Source: Acidobacteriaceae bacterium (GTDB lineage Bacteria > Acidobacteriota > Terriglobia > Bryobacterales > Bryobacteraceae). From it: a stretch of DNA of 8,424 bases. A program made the position numbers and the translations under genes. Shown here in pieces: positions 1-5,161 of the stretch. The stretch's first letter is position 1, and the number at the start of each line of letters is the position of its first letter. The DNA lies in contig JAFAQG010000633.1 of NCBI GenBank assembly GCA_019246575.1, positions 1-8,424 of the forward strand. The letters are read 5' to 3'. The notes beneath the pieces are model-generated. The model had not been told where the DNA came from. It worked only from the letters and a program-made list of their open reading frames with translations, and did no database searches.

Positions 1-678
1 CTCATACGCGCATCGGTTGAGATATTCCGGAATCTCGCGCGCCATTAGATATCCGTGCTGGTACCCCCGATCGTACGGCTTGCCTTCGATGTGCAAGTAG
101 ATCCAGCCCGCCGCCGGATACCGGTACGCAGGTCCAAAGGTCTGAACGGCTTCGCGCAGCGGCCACTCGCCTTGCGATGAAGTTTCGTCTATCGAGACCC
201 CTTCGAACCACGCTTTGCCTTCGAATGCTCCGCCATTTCCGGCAGTCAGCAGGATTTCGTCCTTCGCCCGGCTTGCGACAAAGCGCAACGCCACGCGCGT
301 CCAGTCATGCGAACCGCCGAACGAAGCCGAATGTACGTCGAACGGCATGGAAGCCATCGTGAGCGCCGCTCCGACCGCAATCGGAGATCGCCCGCTGTCA
401 TGGACAACAACGTTTTCCGTCCGCACCCACCCGCTCAGCTCGTACCGCTTCCCGACCCTTAGCGAAACCGGCGCGAGGCGGACGCATGCATCCGCTGCGC
501 TCGGGCCCGCTTCGACGCGCAGAGACGCCTTTCCGCCATGTAGAACGCGTTCATCGACCGCAGCTGAACCACGGACTGCCATCCAAGTGTGATCGGAGTT
601 GTCAAAAGACGCTCTGAAGGCCGGCGAAGCAGACGCCGCGACACCGAACGCAATGAAGCCGCAAACCAGACGAAGCAT
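1..678 (-). CDS. Secreted C45-like (NTN-hydrolase) acyltransferase/hydrolase, N-terminal part only
   Basis: This is an open minus-strand frame of 226 codons from ATG at 678 to the window edge, with no internal stop, so the C-terminus is missing. Residues 1-20 form a short hydrophobic signal peptide ending near ASASPA, implying export. Residues about 22-165 resemble a galactose-binding or carbohydrate-binding jelly roll: a GGKASLRVE strand, then a GKRYELSGWVRTE strand, then a long stretch ending in KAWFEGVSIDE. From residue 197 the sequence IEGKPYDRGYQHGYLMAREI matches the opening motif of C45/phospholipase-B-like NTN hydrolases, in which G-x-P-Y-x-R-G-Y-Q-H-G precedes the autocatalytic cysteine by many residues. 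That cysteine lies outside the window, so activity cannot be judged. The ribosome binding site is weak. The gene is transcribed away from the DinB gene. The coding call is firm; the family call rests mainly on one motif. Confidence 0.72.
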   Translation of the reverse strand, partial: MLRLVCGFIAFGVAASASPAFRASFDNSDHTWMAVRGSAAVDERVLHGGKASLRVEAGPSAADACVRLAPVSLRVGKRYELSGWVRTENVVVHDSGRSPIAVGAALTMASMPFDVHSASFGGSHDWTRVALRFVASRAKDEILLTAGNGGAFEGKAWFEGVSIDETSSQGEWPLREAVQTFGPAYRYPAAGWIYLHIEGKPYDRGYQHGYLMAREIPEYLNRCAYE

Positions 679-784
679 AAAGGATCCGATGACTCAGGAT
701 AGCTGTTTTTTCCCCCAGCATGCCCTAGGACAACAGAGCCATGCAGCTACACGCTGACCCACTGCTGGGCGACAACATAAATGA

Positions 785-790
785 TATACA
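785..790 (+). promoter_or_regulatory. Candidate extended -10 promoter element for the DinB/BrkB genes
   Basis: In the 193-bp divergent gap (679-871), TG at 782-783, one base, then TATACA at 785-790 fits an extended -10 element (4 of 6 to TATAAT). No convincing -35 hexamer is found 16-18 bp upstream. Transcription would start near 797 and give a leader of about 75 nt before the TTG start at 872. I see no other gene or strong hairpin in this gap. Confidence 0.3.
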
Positions 791-859
791 GACGTAATAC
801 GGGCACGGAAAAGAGGCCCACCGATTTCGTCCGCACCCCGCGACATGTAAGATCATTTC

Positions 860-866
860 GGAGGAA
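860..866 (+). promoter_or_regulatory. Strong Shine-Dalgarno that fixes the TTG start of the DinB gene
   Basis: GGAGGAA lies upstream of the TTG at 872, with 7 nt between GGAGG and the start codon. This is the best ribosome binding site in the left half of the window, and it is why the non-ATG start is preferred over internal methionines. Confidence 0.75.
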
Positions 867-871
867 CACGC

Positions 872-1384
872 TTGAGGATCGCTGAAGTACTGCTCGAAGA
901 CTTTGATGTCGAGATGGCGAATACGCGGCGGACGCTCGAAAGGGTGCCGGAGGACAAGCCCGATTACCGGCCACACCAGAAATCGATGCCGATGGGAAGG
1001 CTGGCCATGCACTGTGCGACGCTGCCGCTGATGGGAGCTTTGATCATAGAAGAAGATTCTATGGACTTAGGTGCTCCGAAGCGGCCCTGGCCCGATCTGA
1101 TGTTCCGATCACGGCAGGAATGTCTCGAGCACTTGGCCCAGGGTACGGCAAGGTGCCGCGAGTTGTTGGCCGCAGCCAGCGACGATCAAATGTCAGCGAA
1201 GTGGCGGTTTAGCTGGGGTGAACAGATTCTGTTGCACGAACCGCGCTCGCGCGCGTTCCGCTCGATCTTCTTCGATCACTTAGTGCATCACGTCGCGCAG
1301 CTTGGTGTCTATTTACGCTTGAATGACGTGCCCGTGCCGGCCTTGTATGGGCCGTCAGCCGACGAACAGTGGACACGAAAGTAA
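872..1384 (+). CDS. DinB/YfiT-superfamily protein (putative metal-dependent enzyme)
   Basis: This 170-residue protein is typical in length for the DinB four-helix-bundle superfamily, whose members include damage-inducible proteins and thiol-dependent transferases such as the bacillithiol transferases. The presumed metal site is visible: His47 in the helix GRLAMHC, and His136/His140 in the C-terminal motif DHLVHHVAQLGVYLRL, followed by the usual short tail NDVPVPALYGPSADE. In the family, the three histidines bind a divalent metal. The start is TTG at 872, chosen because of the GGAGG upstream. The BrkB-like gene follows after 55 bp on the same strand with no visible terminator, so they may be cotranscribed. 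The substrate and any thiol cofactor cannot be told from sequence. The family call is firm; the function is unknown. Confidence 0.88.
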   Translation: MRIAEVLLEDFDVEMANTRRTLERVPEDKPDYRPHQKSMPMGRLAMHCATLPLMGALIIEEDSMDLGAPKRPWPDLMFRSRQECLEHLAQGTARCRELLAAASDDQMSAKWRFSWGEQILLHEPRSRAFRSIFFDHLVHHVAQLGVYLRLNDVPVPALYGPSADEQWTRK

Positions 1385-1439
1385 AGGCCCTGTGAGTGCG
1401 CCGAGCACGTGAAGAGCTGCCCGGCTTTGATGAAGTCAA

Positions 1440-2342
1440 ATGTCGGACCTTTGGACACGTGGCGGTTTGTCATGGTACGAACTTGCGCGGCGCACGGCTA
1501 TTAAAACCTGGCAGGATCACGTATTCGGCCAGGCGGCGCGGCTCGCCTTCTACCATTTCCTTGCACTCTTCCCTGCGCTGCTTTTGTTGCTGCTTCTCTT
1601 ATCGAAACTTCCGGTCGCAGGAACGCAGCTGTGCGATACCCTCACTCGATGTTTCCAGGAGCTAATGCCCCCGCAGTCTTCCTCGCTCGTCAGCGCGACC
1701 ATCGGGCAGCTCAAAGGGACGGCCTCGCTCGGAAAGGATGCGATCTCGGCCGTATTGACCGGGGCTTGGGCGGCCGTGAATGGAACTTGGGCCATCATCG
1801 CGGGGTTGAATACCGCTTACGAAGTAAATGAGCGACGGCCGTGGTGGAAGCTTACAGCGGTGGCTCTTGCGCTGACGCTCTCGCTCGCTGTAGCCGGGCT
1901 CCTTTCTCTGATTCTGCTGTTTTACGGCGCACGGCTGGGGCAGTTTACCGCCGAGCATTTCGGCTGGTCCATGGCAGTCGAAATCGCGTGGCCTTTCGTT
2001 CAGTGGCCGGTCGTAATCGTGTTACTGCTCGCCTGTTTCGCGCTGCTCTACCGGTTTGCTCCCAATATGCACGACCGGCGAATGCAGTGGAGCACGCCGG
2101 GCGCAATCATTGCATTACTGTTATGGATTGCCTCCGCGCTGCTGATGCGCACATATTTCCGTCATTTTCATTTTTACGAGACGAAATACGGTCAGCTTAA
2201 TTCCGTTGCTATTTTGCTGCTCTGGTTCTATTTCACAGGAGCATCGCTGCTGATCGGGGGCGAACTGAACTCAGAGATCGAGAAGGCGGCGAAACACGAA
2301 GACGGTTCCGGAGACAATGCGGACAAACGCTCCGGTACGTAA
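1440..2342 (+). CDS. YihY/BrkB-family inner-membrane protein
   Basis: This 300-residue integral membrane protein has a length and pattern typical of the YihY/virulence factor BrkB family. About six hydrophobic segments are visible: roughly 35-55, 101-123, 138-163, 183-204, 219-237 and 253-272. Family landmarks are AFYHFLALFP in helix 1, RFAPN at 205-209, YGQLNSV at 250-256 and GGELN at 273-277, followed by a charged cytoplasmic tail rich in Lys, Asp and Glu. The start is ATG at 1440, the first possible start after an in-frame TGA at 1431; the ribosome binding site is poor. The name "ribonuclease BN" given to some homologues is a historical misassignment, and the biochemical role of the family is not established. 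It lies 55 bp behind the DinB gene and converges on the Spy-like gene with only 24 bp between stop codons. Confidence 0.92.
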   Translation: MSDLWTRGGLSWYELARRTAIKTWQDHVFGQAARLAFYHFLALFPALLLLLLLLSKLPVAGTQLCDTLTRCFQELMPPQSSSLVSATIGQLKGTASLGKDAISAVLTGAWAAVNGTWAIIAGLNTAYEVNERRPWWKLTAVALALTLSLAVAGLLSLILLFYGARLGQFTAEHFGWSMAVEIAWPFVQWPVVIVLLLACFALLYRFAPNMHDRRMQWSTPGAIIALLLWIASALLMRTYFRHFHFYETKYGQLNSVAILLLWFYFTGASLLIGGELNSEIEKAAKHEDGSGDNADKRSGT

Positions 2343-2371
2343 CGAAGGGTACGATTTTCCAGGGCGTTACG
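2338..2371. terminator. Inverted repeat spanning the two convergent stop codons
   Basis: CGTAACG (2338-2344) and CGTTACG (2365-2371) form a perfect 7-bp inverted repeat around a 20-nt spacer. The BrkB stop TAA (2340-2342) is in the left arm and the Spy-like stop (2367-2369 on the minus strand) in the right arm. It could act as a bidirectional terminator, but the loop is long, the stem is short, and there is no clear T tract on either side. Confidence 0.25.
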
Positions 2372-2783
2372 GTCTGAAGCCTTTGTGCCGCTCGGATCGT
2401 GGATGGTCTTCCTGGTCGCGAGCGCGCCACTCGCGCTCGGCGACGAGCCGGTCGTATTTCGGCGACTGCTCGGGCGTGAGAATAGACTTAACCCGGGCGA
2501 TCTGCTCTTCCTTGATTCTCAGCATGGCCGGACGGTACTCGTCGCGGAGAGCTTTATATTTCGCCTTGGTCTCGTCGAGAATCGATTCGAGCTGGATAAC
2601 CTGCTGAGGAGTCAGGTTCAGCTGCGATCGCATCTCCGCGATGTAATGTCGACGGAAATCCTCGGCCGTTTTGGCTTTGACAACCGTGGCGGCATAGTAG
2701 CGGTGCCCGAGAGCGCCCACTAACAGGCCACAGCAGAACAGGAGTATAGCGAAGACGGCCGCTGCGCCTTGGTTACGTCTCAT
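2367..2783 (-). CDS. Membrane-anchored Spy/CpxP-like periplasmic protein
   Basis: This 138-residue protein has an N-terminal hydrophobic segment (residues about 7-27) that looks like an uncleaved anchor or signal peptide. A charged alpha-helical domain follows, with two LTP motifs: LNLTPQQ at 55-61 and ILTPEQ at 101-106. Paired LTP motifs in a small helical periplasmic protein are the hallmark of the Spy/CpxP/ZraP group of ATP-independent chaperones and metal-responsive periplasmic proteins. The tail (120-138) is very hydrophilic and rich in Arg, Asp, Glu and His. It is the last gene of the sigma-factor cassette, 11 bp after the stop of the small membrane protein. There is no Shine-Dalgarno before its ATG, so translational coupling is likely. 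By position it may either sense envelope damage for the sigma/anti-sigma pair or be the effector. The family call is good; the role is inferred. Confidence 0.75.
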   Translation of the reverse strand: MRRNQGAAAVFAILLFCCGLLVGALGHRYYAATVVKAKTAEDFRRHYIAEMRSQLNLTPQQVIQLESILDETKAKYKALRDEYRPAMLRIKEEQIARVKSILTPEQSPKYDRLVAEREWRARDQEDHPRSERHKGFRP

Positions 2784-2794
2784 ACGTCGCTGCG

Positions 2795-3148
2795 CTACTG
2801 GTTCGCGATATTGCGATCGGGGGCCTGGTCACTTGGCTGGCTGCGAATCGCCTCTGTGTAATAAGTCGCTTCGGCCGTGTGCTCAGCGGCGAGGGCATCC
2901 GCGTAGGTAGCGAGCCCGTTGTGATTTTGCGGAGTGGAGAACAGATTCAGTGCGAGCAGCAGCAGGCAGAGTACAGCAGACACGGTCGTGACCATGCGAG
3001 CAAGGCGTTCGAAGGAGAACCAAAAACTATGGCGCACTTCGATTTTGCGCCATAGGCCGGGCATGAATGTCACACTCGGCTCGGGATCCGGGCATGAAGC
3101 ACGGTAGCTCCGAAACAAGTCGTTCAGCTTATCGTCAAAATCCACCAT
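2795..3148 (-). CDS. Small single-pass membrane protein, probable anti-sigma factor
   Basis: This 117-residue protein has a hydrophilic N-terminal part (1-48, with DDKLNDLF and a PGLWRKIE segment), one transmembrane helix at about 51-70, and a roughly 45-residue C-terminal part that would face the periplasm. I do not recognise a named family. It sits between an ECF sigma gene and a Spy-like gene, and it has the topology expected of a membrane anti-sigma factor: cytosolic sigma-binding segment, one helix, periplasmic sensor tail. The zinc-binding HxxxCxxC motif of classical ZAS anti-sigma factors is absent; its only cysteines are residues 19 and 61. The ATG at 3148 is preceded by AGAAG, a moderate ribosome binding site. 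The gap from the sigma gene is 45 bp. The gene call is firm; the anti-sigma role comes from context. Confidence 0.68.
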   Translation of the reverse strand: MVDFDDKLNDLFRSYRASCPDPEPSVTFMPGLWRKIEVRHSFWFSFERLARMVTTVSAVLCLLLLALNLFSTPQNHNGLATYADALAAEHTAEATYYTEAIRSQPSDQAPDRNIANQ

Positions 3149-3193
3149 ACACTTCTAAACTCTCCCACTACTCCAACCCACGTTGCGCAACCG

Positions 3194-3778
3194 CTAGAGC
3201 TTACCATTTTCCGCGGCCGCTTTGTACGCTTTTAGGACGCGCTGCCGCGCGCGAAACAACCGCACCTTTAAGGCATTCTCATTCACGTTATAAATCTTTT
3301 GAAGCTCCCTTAACGAGAGACCTTCTACCTCCTTAAGCGTAAGCAGCAGCCGGTCGTCTTCGGAAACATGCCGGAACAACGCGTCCACAAGCTCCCGCAC
3401 CTGACCCCTGTGCCGTTCTTCTTGGGCCTGATTACTCCCCGCCAAAGAATCGGCCATCATCACCTGCTGCTCGCTGAGATCGGCCATTCGCGATTCCCCA
3501 CGACGCCGGGCACGTCTAAGATAATCGTAGGCGGCATTCACCGTCAGCCGGTAAAGCCACGGCTCGAACATATCGGGCGTGCGCAACTGGTCGAGCGAGT
3601 AGTAAAGCCGGACAAAGACTTCCTGAGCAACATCTTCGACGTCCTCCGGACGGCCGATCAGCCGCGAGATCGTGCCAAGAATCCGCCTCCTATACGCCAG
3701 AACCATCTCGTTGAACGCTGAGGAATCCCCCGAACGCGCTCTCTCGATCAGTTCTTGTGCAACAAGCATACCCGGCAC
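3194..3778 (-). CDS. ECF-type RNA polymerase sigma factor (sigma-70 family, RpoE-like)
   Basis: This protein of up to 194 residues has the two-domain ECF layout. Sigma region 2 (about 21-94) contains EDVEDVAQEVFVRLY, the helix that contacts RNA polymerase and the -10 element, and the FEPWLYRLTVNAAYDYLRR helix. A variable linker (95-124) is followed by region 4 (about 125-185), with LTLKEVEGLSLRELQKIYNVNENALKVRLFRARQRV as the helix-turn-helix that reads the -35 element. No extra C-terminal domain is present. The start is uncertain: GTG at 3778 or ATG at 3769, three codons later. Neither has a Shine-Dalgarno, and a hairpin covers the region. It heads a three-gene minus-strand cassette with the putative anti-sigma factor and the Spy-like protein, divergent from the XRE-flotillin-PspA operon. 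The product probably responds to an envelope signal; its target promoters are unknown. Confidence 0.93.
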   Translation of the reverse strand: MPGMLVAQELIERARSGDSSAFNEMVLAYRRRILGTISRLIGRPEDVEDVAQEVFVRLYYSLDQLRTPDMFEPWLYRLTVNAAYDYLRRARRRGESRMADLSEQQVMMADSLAGSNQAQEERHRGQVRELVDALFRHVSEDDRLLLTLKEVEGLSLRELQKIYNVNENALKVRLFRARQRVLKAYKAAAENGKL

Positions 3779-3789
3779 GAGCGCCGGGC
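3770..3789 (-). promoter_or_regulatory. Hairpin over the translation start of the ECF sigma gene
   Basis: On the minus strand CCCGGC (3788-3783) and GCCGGG (3776-3771) form a perfect 6-bp GC-rich stem, extendable by a G-U pair (3789 with 3770), around a 6-nt loop. The GTG candidate start (3778) lies at the loop-stem junction, and the ATG at 3769 directly follows the stem. In mRNA this would mask the ribosome entry site of either start. Confidence 0.4.
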
Positions 3790-3811
3790 ACTGGCTGAGC
3801 CCTTTGTACTT

Positions 3812-3855
3812 TTTAGGCGCTCCGGCATGTTGCTAGGTTACAAGCGTTTAGGCGC
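3812..3855. repeat. 9-bp direct repeat in the divergent control region
   Basis: TTTAGGCGC occurs at 3812-3820 and again at 3847-3855, 35 bp apart start to start, in the leader of the sigma gene. Two exact 9-mers in a 209-bp gap may be paired binding sites for a regulator, but could be chance. No function is shown. Confidence 0.3.
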
Positions 3856-3870
3856 GAGTTCCAAGCTCGC
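3854..3870. promoter_or_regulatory. Small inverted repeat with an embedded GGAACT box
   Basis: GCGAG (3854-3858) and CTCGC (3866-3870) form a 5-bp stem. Read on the minus strand, GGAACT at 3862-3857 resembles the -35 box of many ECF-dependent promoters, which would suggest autoregulation of the sigma gene. No ECF-type -10 motif is recognisable at the expected spacing, so this is weak. Confidence 0.2.
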
Positions 3871-3882
3871 CTGCCTCGAAGG

Positions 3883-3906
3883 GTACGCCGACCAAGCCCG
3901 GCGTAC
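3883..3906. promoter_or_regulatory. Perfect 8-bp inverted repeat between the divergent operons
   Basis: GTACGCCG (3883-3890) and CGGCGTAC (3899-3906) are exact inverted repeats around 8 bp, giving half-sites 16 bp apart centre to centre. This suits a dimeric DNA-binding protein on one DNA face, or an mRNA hairpin in the sigma leader. There is no T tract, so it is unlikely to be a rho-independent terminator. It lies 36 bp upstream of the putative XRE -35 box. Confidence 0.42.
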
Positions 3907-3941
3907 TAGAACCTGCTTTCCAGAGGTGATCTCGATTTCTG

Positions 3942-3969
3942 TTGACTCTCTATTGCAATTCGTGATATT
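3942..3969 (+). promoter_or_regulatory. Candidate sigma-70 promoter of the XRE-NfeD-flotillin-PspA operon
   Basis: TTGACT (3942-3947) matches the -35 consensus at 5 of 6 bases. GATATT (3964-3969), 16 bp downstream, matches the -10 at 4 of 6; alternatively TG at 3963-3964 plus TATTCA (3966-3971) is an extended -10. Transcription would begin near 3976, only about 12 nt before the ATG at 3988, which fits the lack of a Shine-Dalgarno there. The local AT-richness contrasts with the flanks. Confidence 0.5.
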
Positions 3970-3988
3970 CAATTTGCAGATAGCAATA
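3951..3988. promoter_or_regulatory. Putative operator overlapping the promoter and start of the XRE gene
   Basis: TATTGC (3951-3956) and GCAATA (3983-3988) are exact inverted arms. ATTGCAAT (3952-3959) is itself palindromic, and TTTGCA (3973-3978) gives a further related half-site. The cluster covers the -10 region and start codon, a typical place for autorepression by the XRE protein encoded immediately downstream. The link is inferred. Confidence 0.35.
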
Positions 3989-4479
3989 TGAGCGTGGCTG
4001 AGAAGATCCGCTACCTGAGGCTTGTGGAAGGGCATTTGCGAGGCTTCAACCGCGAAATGACACAAAAGGAGGTCGTCAGCGCAGTGAAAGCCGAATTGAA
4101 CCGCTCAATCAGCCAGCCGTATTTGTCGCAGCTCGAAAGCGGGCACCGCAAGCATCTGACGAACACGTCGAGGCTGCTGCTTGCGAAGTTTTTCCGAGTG
4201 CATCCCGGGTATCTCGTAGACGACCCGGAGGGTTTTCAGACTGAGCTGATCACGAATCTCAACCAGCAGGAGGACAAGCTGGATTTGTGGTTGATACAGG
4301 GCGCCGAGCTCTTCCGGCGAGATGGTGAACTCTCGGAGGCGCTGCTGCGGGTTGCGCGCCACGAGGATTCGCGGAAATGTATCTTGCTGCTTGCGGCAGT
4401 GCTGGACACCCCTGAACTCGTGGACCGGCTCTGGCAGGTGCTGCGGCCGGGAAATGGAGATTCGCATGAATTGGCCTGA
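3988..4479 (+). CDS. XRE-family (Cro/CI-type HTH) transcriptional regulator
   Basis: This 163-residue protein carries an N-terminal helix-turn-helix at about 23-78. MTQKEVVSAV forms the first helices, SISQPYLSQLESGHRKHLT is the turn and recognition helix with the characteristic S-x-L-x-x-L-E-S-G pattern, and TSRLLLAKFFRVHPGYLVDDPEGF closes the domain as in Cro/CI proteins. Residues 80-163 form an unassigned, mainly helical C-terminal region, possibly for dimerisation or signal input; it shows no enzyme motif. The ATG at 3988 is the first start after an in-frame stop at 3943; it has no Shine-Dalgarno and probably a very short leader. The stop overlaps the NfeD-like gene by 14 bp, so the two are cotranscribed and probably coupled. 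As first gene of the operon it most likely controls NfeD-flotillin-PspA and itself. Confidence 0.88.
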   Translation: MSVAEKIRYLRLVEGHLRGFNREMTQKEVVSAVKAELNRSISQPYLSQLESGHRKHLTNTSRLLLAKFFRVHPGYLVDDPEGFQTELITNLNQQEDKLDLWLIQGAELFRRDGELSEALLRVARHEDSRKCILLLAAVLDTPELVDRLWQVLRPGNGDSHELA

Positions 4480-5119
4480 TGTTTTTCTGCTTTGCTTTGC
4501 GGTCGGGGTGCTGTGGAGTTTGGCCTCGCTGCTTCTGGGAGGTATGCATCTCGGGCACACGGGGCCGCATATCGGACACGGGTACCTGGGCCACGCGCCC
4601 ATGGGCCACGGACACCTCGGAAATGCCGGCATTGGCCACGCCCATGCCGGCGGACACGCTCCGGCCAGCGGGAAATTTGTTCCGCCGAAGGGTGGGAGTG
4701 GGTGGCTCGCCAGCATGATCAATCCGAGCTGTGCGGCAGTATTTCTGGCATGGTTCGGCGGGATCGGGTATCTGCTGACGCGCCACTCGGGCCTCGCGTT
4801 TTGGGTGAACCTCGCGATTGCAATCGCTATGGGTCTGGGTGGCGCATGGATACTCGCCGCGTTTCTTCGCTTTCTGCAATCGCGCGAGAAGCCACTCGAT
4901 CCCGCGGATTACGAAATGATCGGCGTACTCGGGCGGGTGTCGTGCCCGATTCGGCCGGAGGGCGTTGGAGAAGTGATTTATGTGCAAGATGGCGCGCGCA
5001 AGTCGGTTCCCGCGCGCAGTGAAGACGGCACGGCGATCGAACGGGAGCGGGAAGTAGTCGTGACCCGGTTCGATCGCGGAACCGCGTATGTACGCACCTG
5101 GGAGGCGATGACCCAGTAG
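4466..5119 (+). CDS. NfeD/YuaF-like membrane protein with a histidine-glycine-rich loop
   Basis: I start this 217-residue protein at ATG 4466 (MNWPDVFLL) because GGAGA at 4456-4460 sits 5 nt before it. The frame is open further upstream, but that part is out of frame with the XRE gene and looks non-coding. Layout: a transmembrane helix at 4-26; a loop at 27-69 with ten His (28, 31, 35, 38, 43, 48, 50, 58, 60, 64) spaced by Gly, Ala and Leu; helices at about 82-102 and 106-133; then a beta-rich C-terminal domain (140-217) with GVLGRVSCPIRPEGVGEVIYV and a V-P-A-R-S strand, as in the OB-fold of NfeD/YuaF/YqiJ proteins. These proteins are encoded next to flotillins and act with them in membrane microdomains; here the flotillin gene follows after 42 bp. 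The His-rich loop is not a usual family feature and could bind Ni, Zn, Cu or Co. Confidence 0.82.
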   Translation: MNWPDVFLLCFAVGVLWSLASLLLGGMHLGHTGPHIGHGYLGHAPMGHGHLGNAGIGHAHAGGHAPASGKFVPPKGGSGWLASMINPSCAAVFLAWFGGIGYLLTRHSGLAFWVNLAIAIAMGLGGAWILAAFLRFLQSREKPLDPADYEMIGVLGRVSCPIRPEGVGEVIYVQDGARKSVPARSEDGTAIEREREVVVTRFDRGTAYVRTWEAMTQ

Positions 5120-5161
5120 CAGGAGAAGCTCTAAGCCTGCAATCGTCGCAAGGAGAAAAAC

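Noticed and set aside
215..592. Plus-strand open frame of 125 codons
   Set aside because: It is antisense to the C45-like gene, whose signal peptide, domains and codon pattern fit a real protein. The plus-strand translation is low-complexity Ser/Arg/Thr with no ribosome binding site or family resemblance.
3779..3987. tRNA or known riboswitch in the repeat-rich gap
   Set aside because: No cloverleaf with T-loop and anticodon arm can be assembled, and no conserved riboswitch core motif was recognised on either strand.
4322..4465. Upstream extension of the NfeD-like protein to an ATG at 4322
   Set aside because: This part overlaps the XRE coding sequence in another frame and is Cys/Arg-rich nonsense; GGAGA before ATG 4466 marks the real start.
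4588..4660. CRISPR-like or tandem repeat array at the GGCCAC units
   Set aside because: The units are short, irregular and in frame with the His/Gly-rich protein loop; they reflect coding, not a repeat-spacer array.
4259..4987. Minus-strand open frames (242 and 205 codons) opposite the XRE and NfeD-like genes
   Set aside because: They cross two real genes, are Pro/Arg/Ala-rich, and reflect the complement of the His/Gly-rich stretch.
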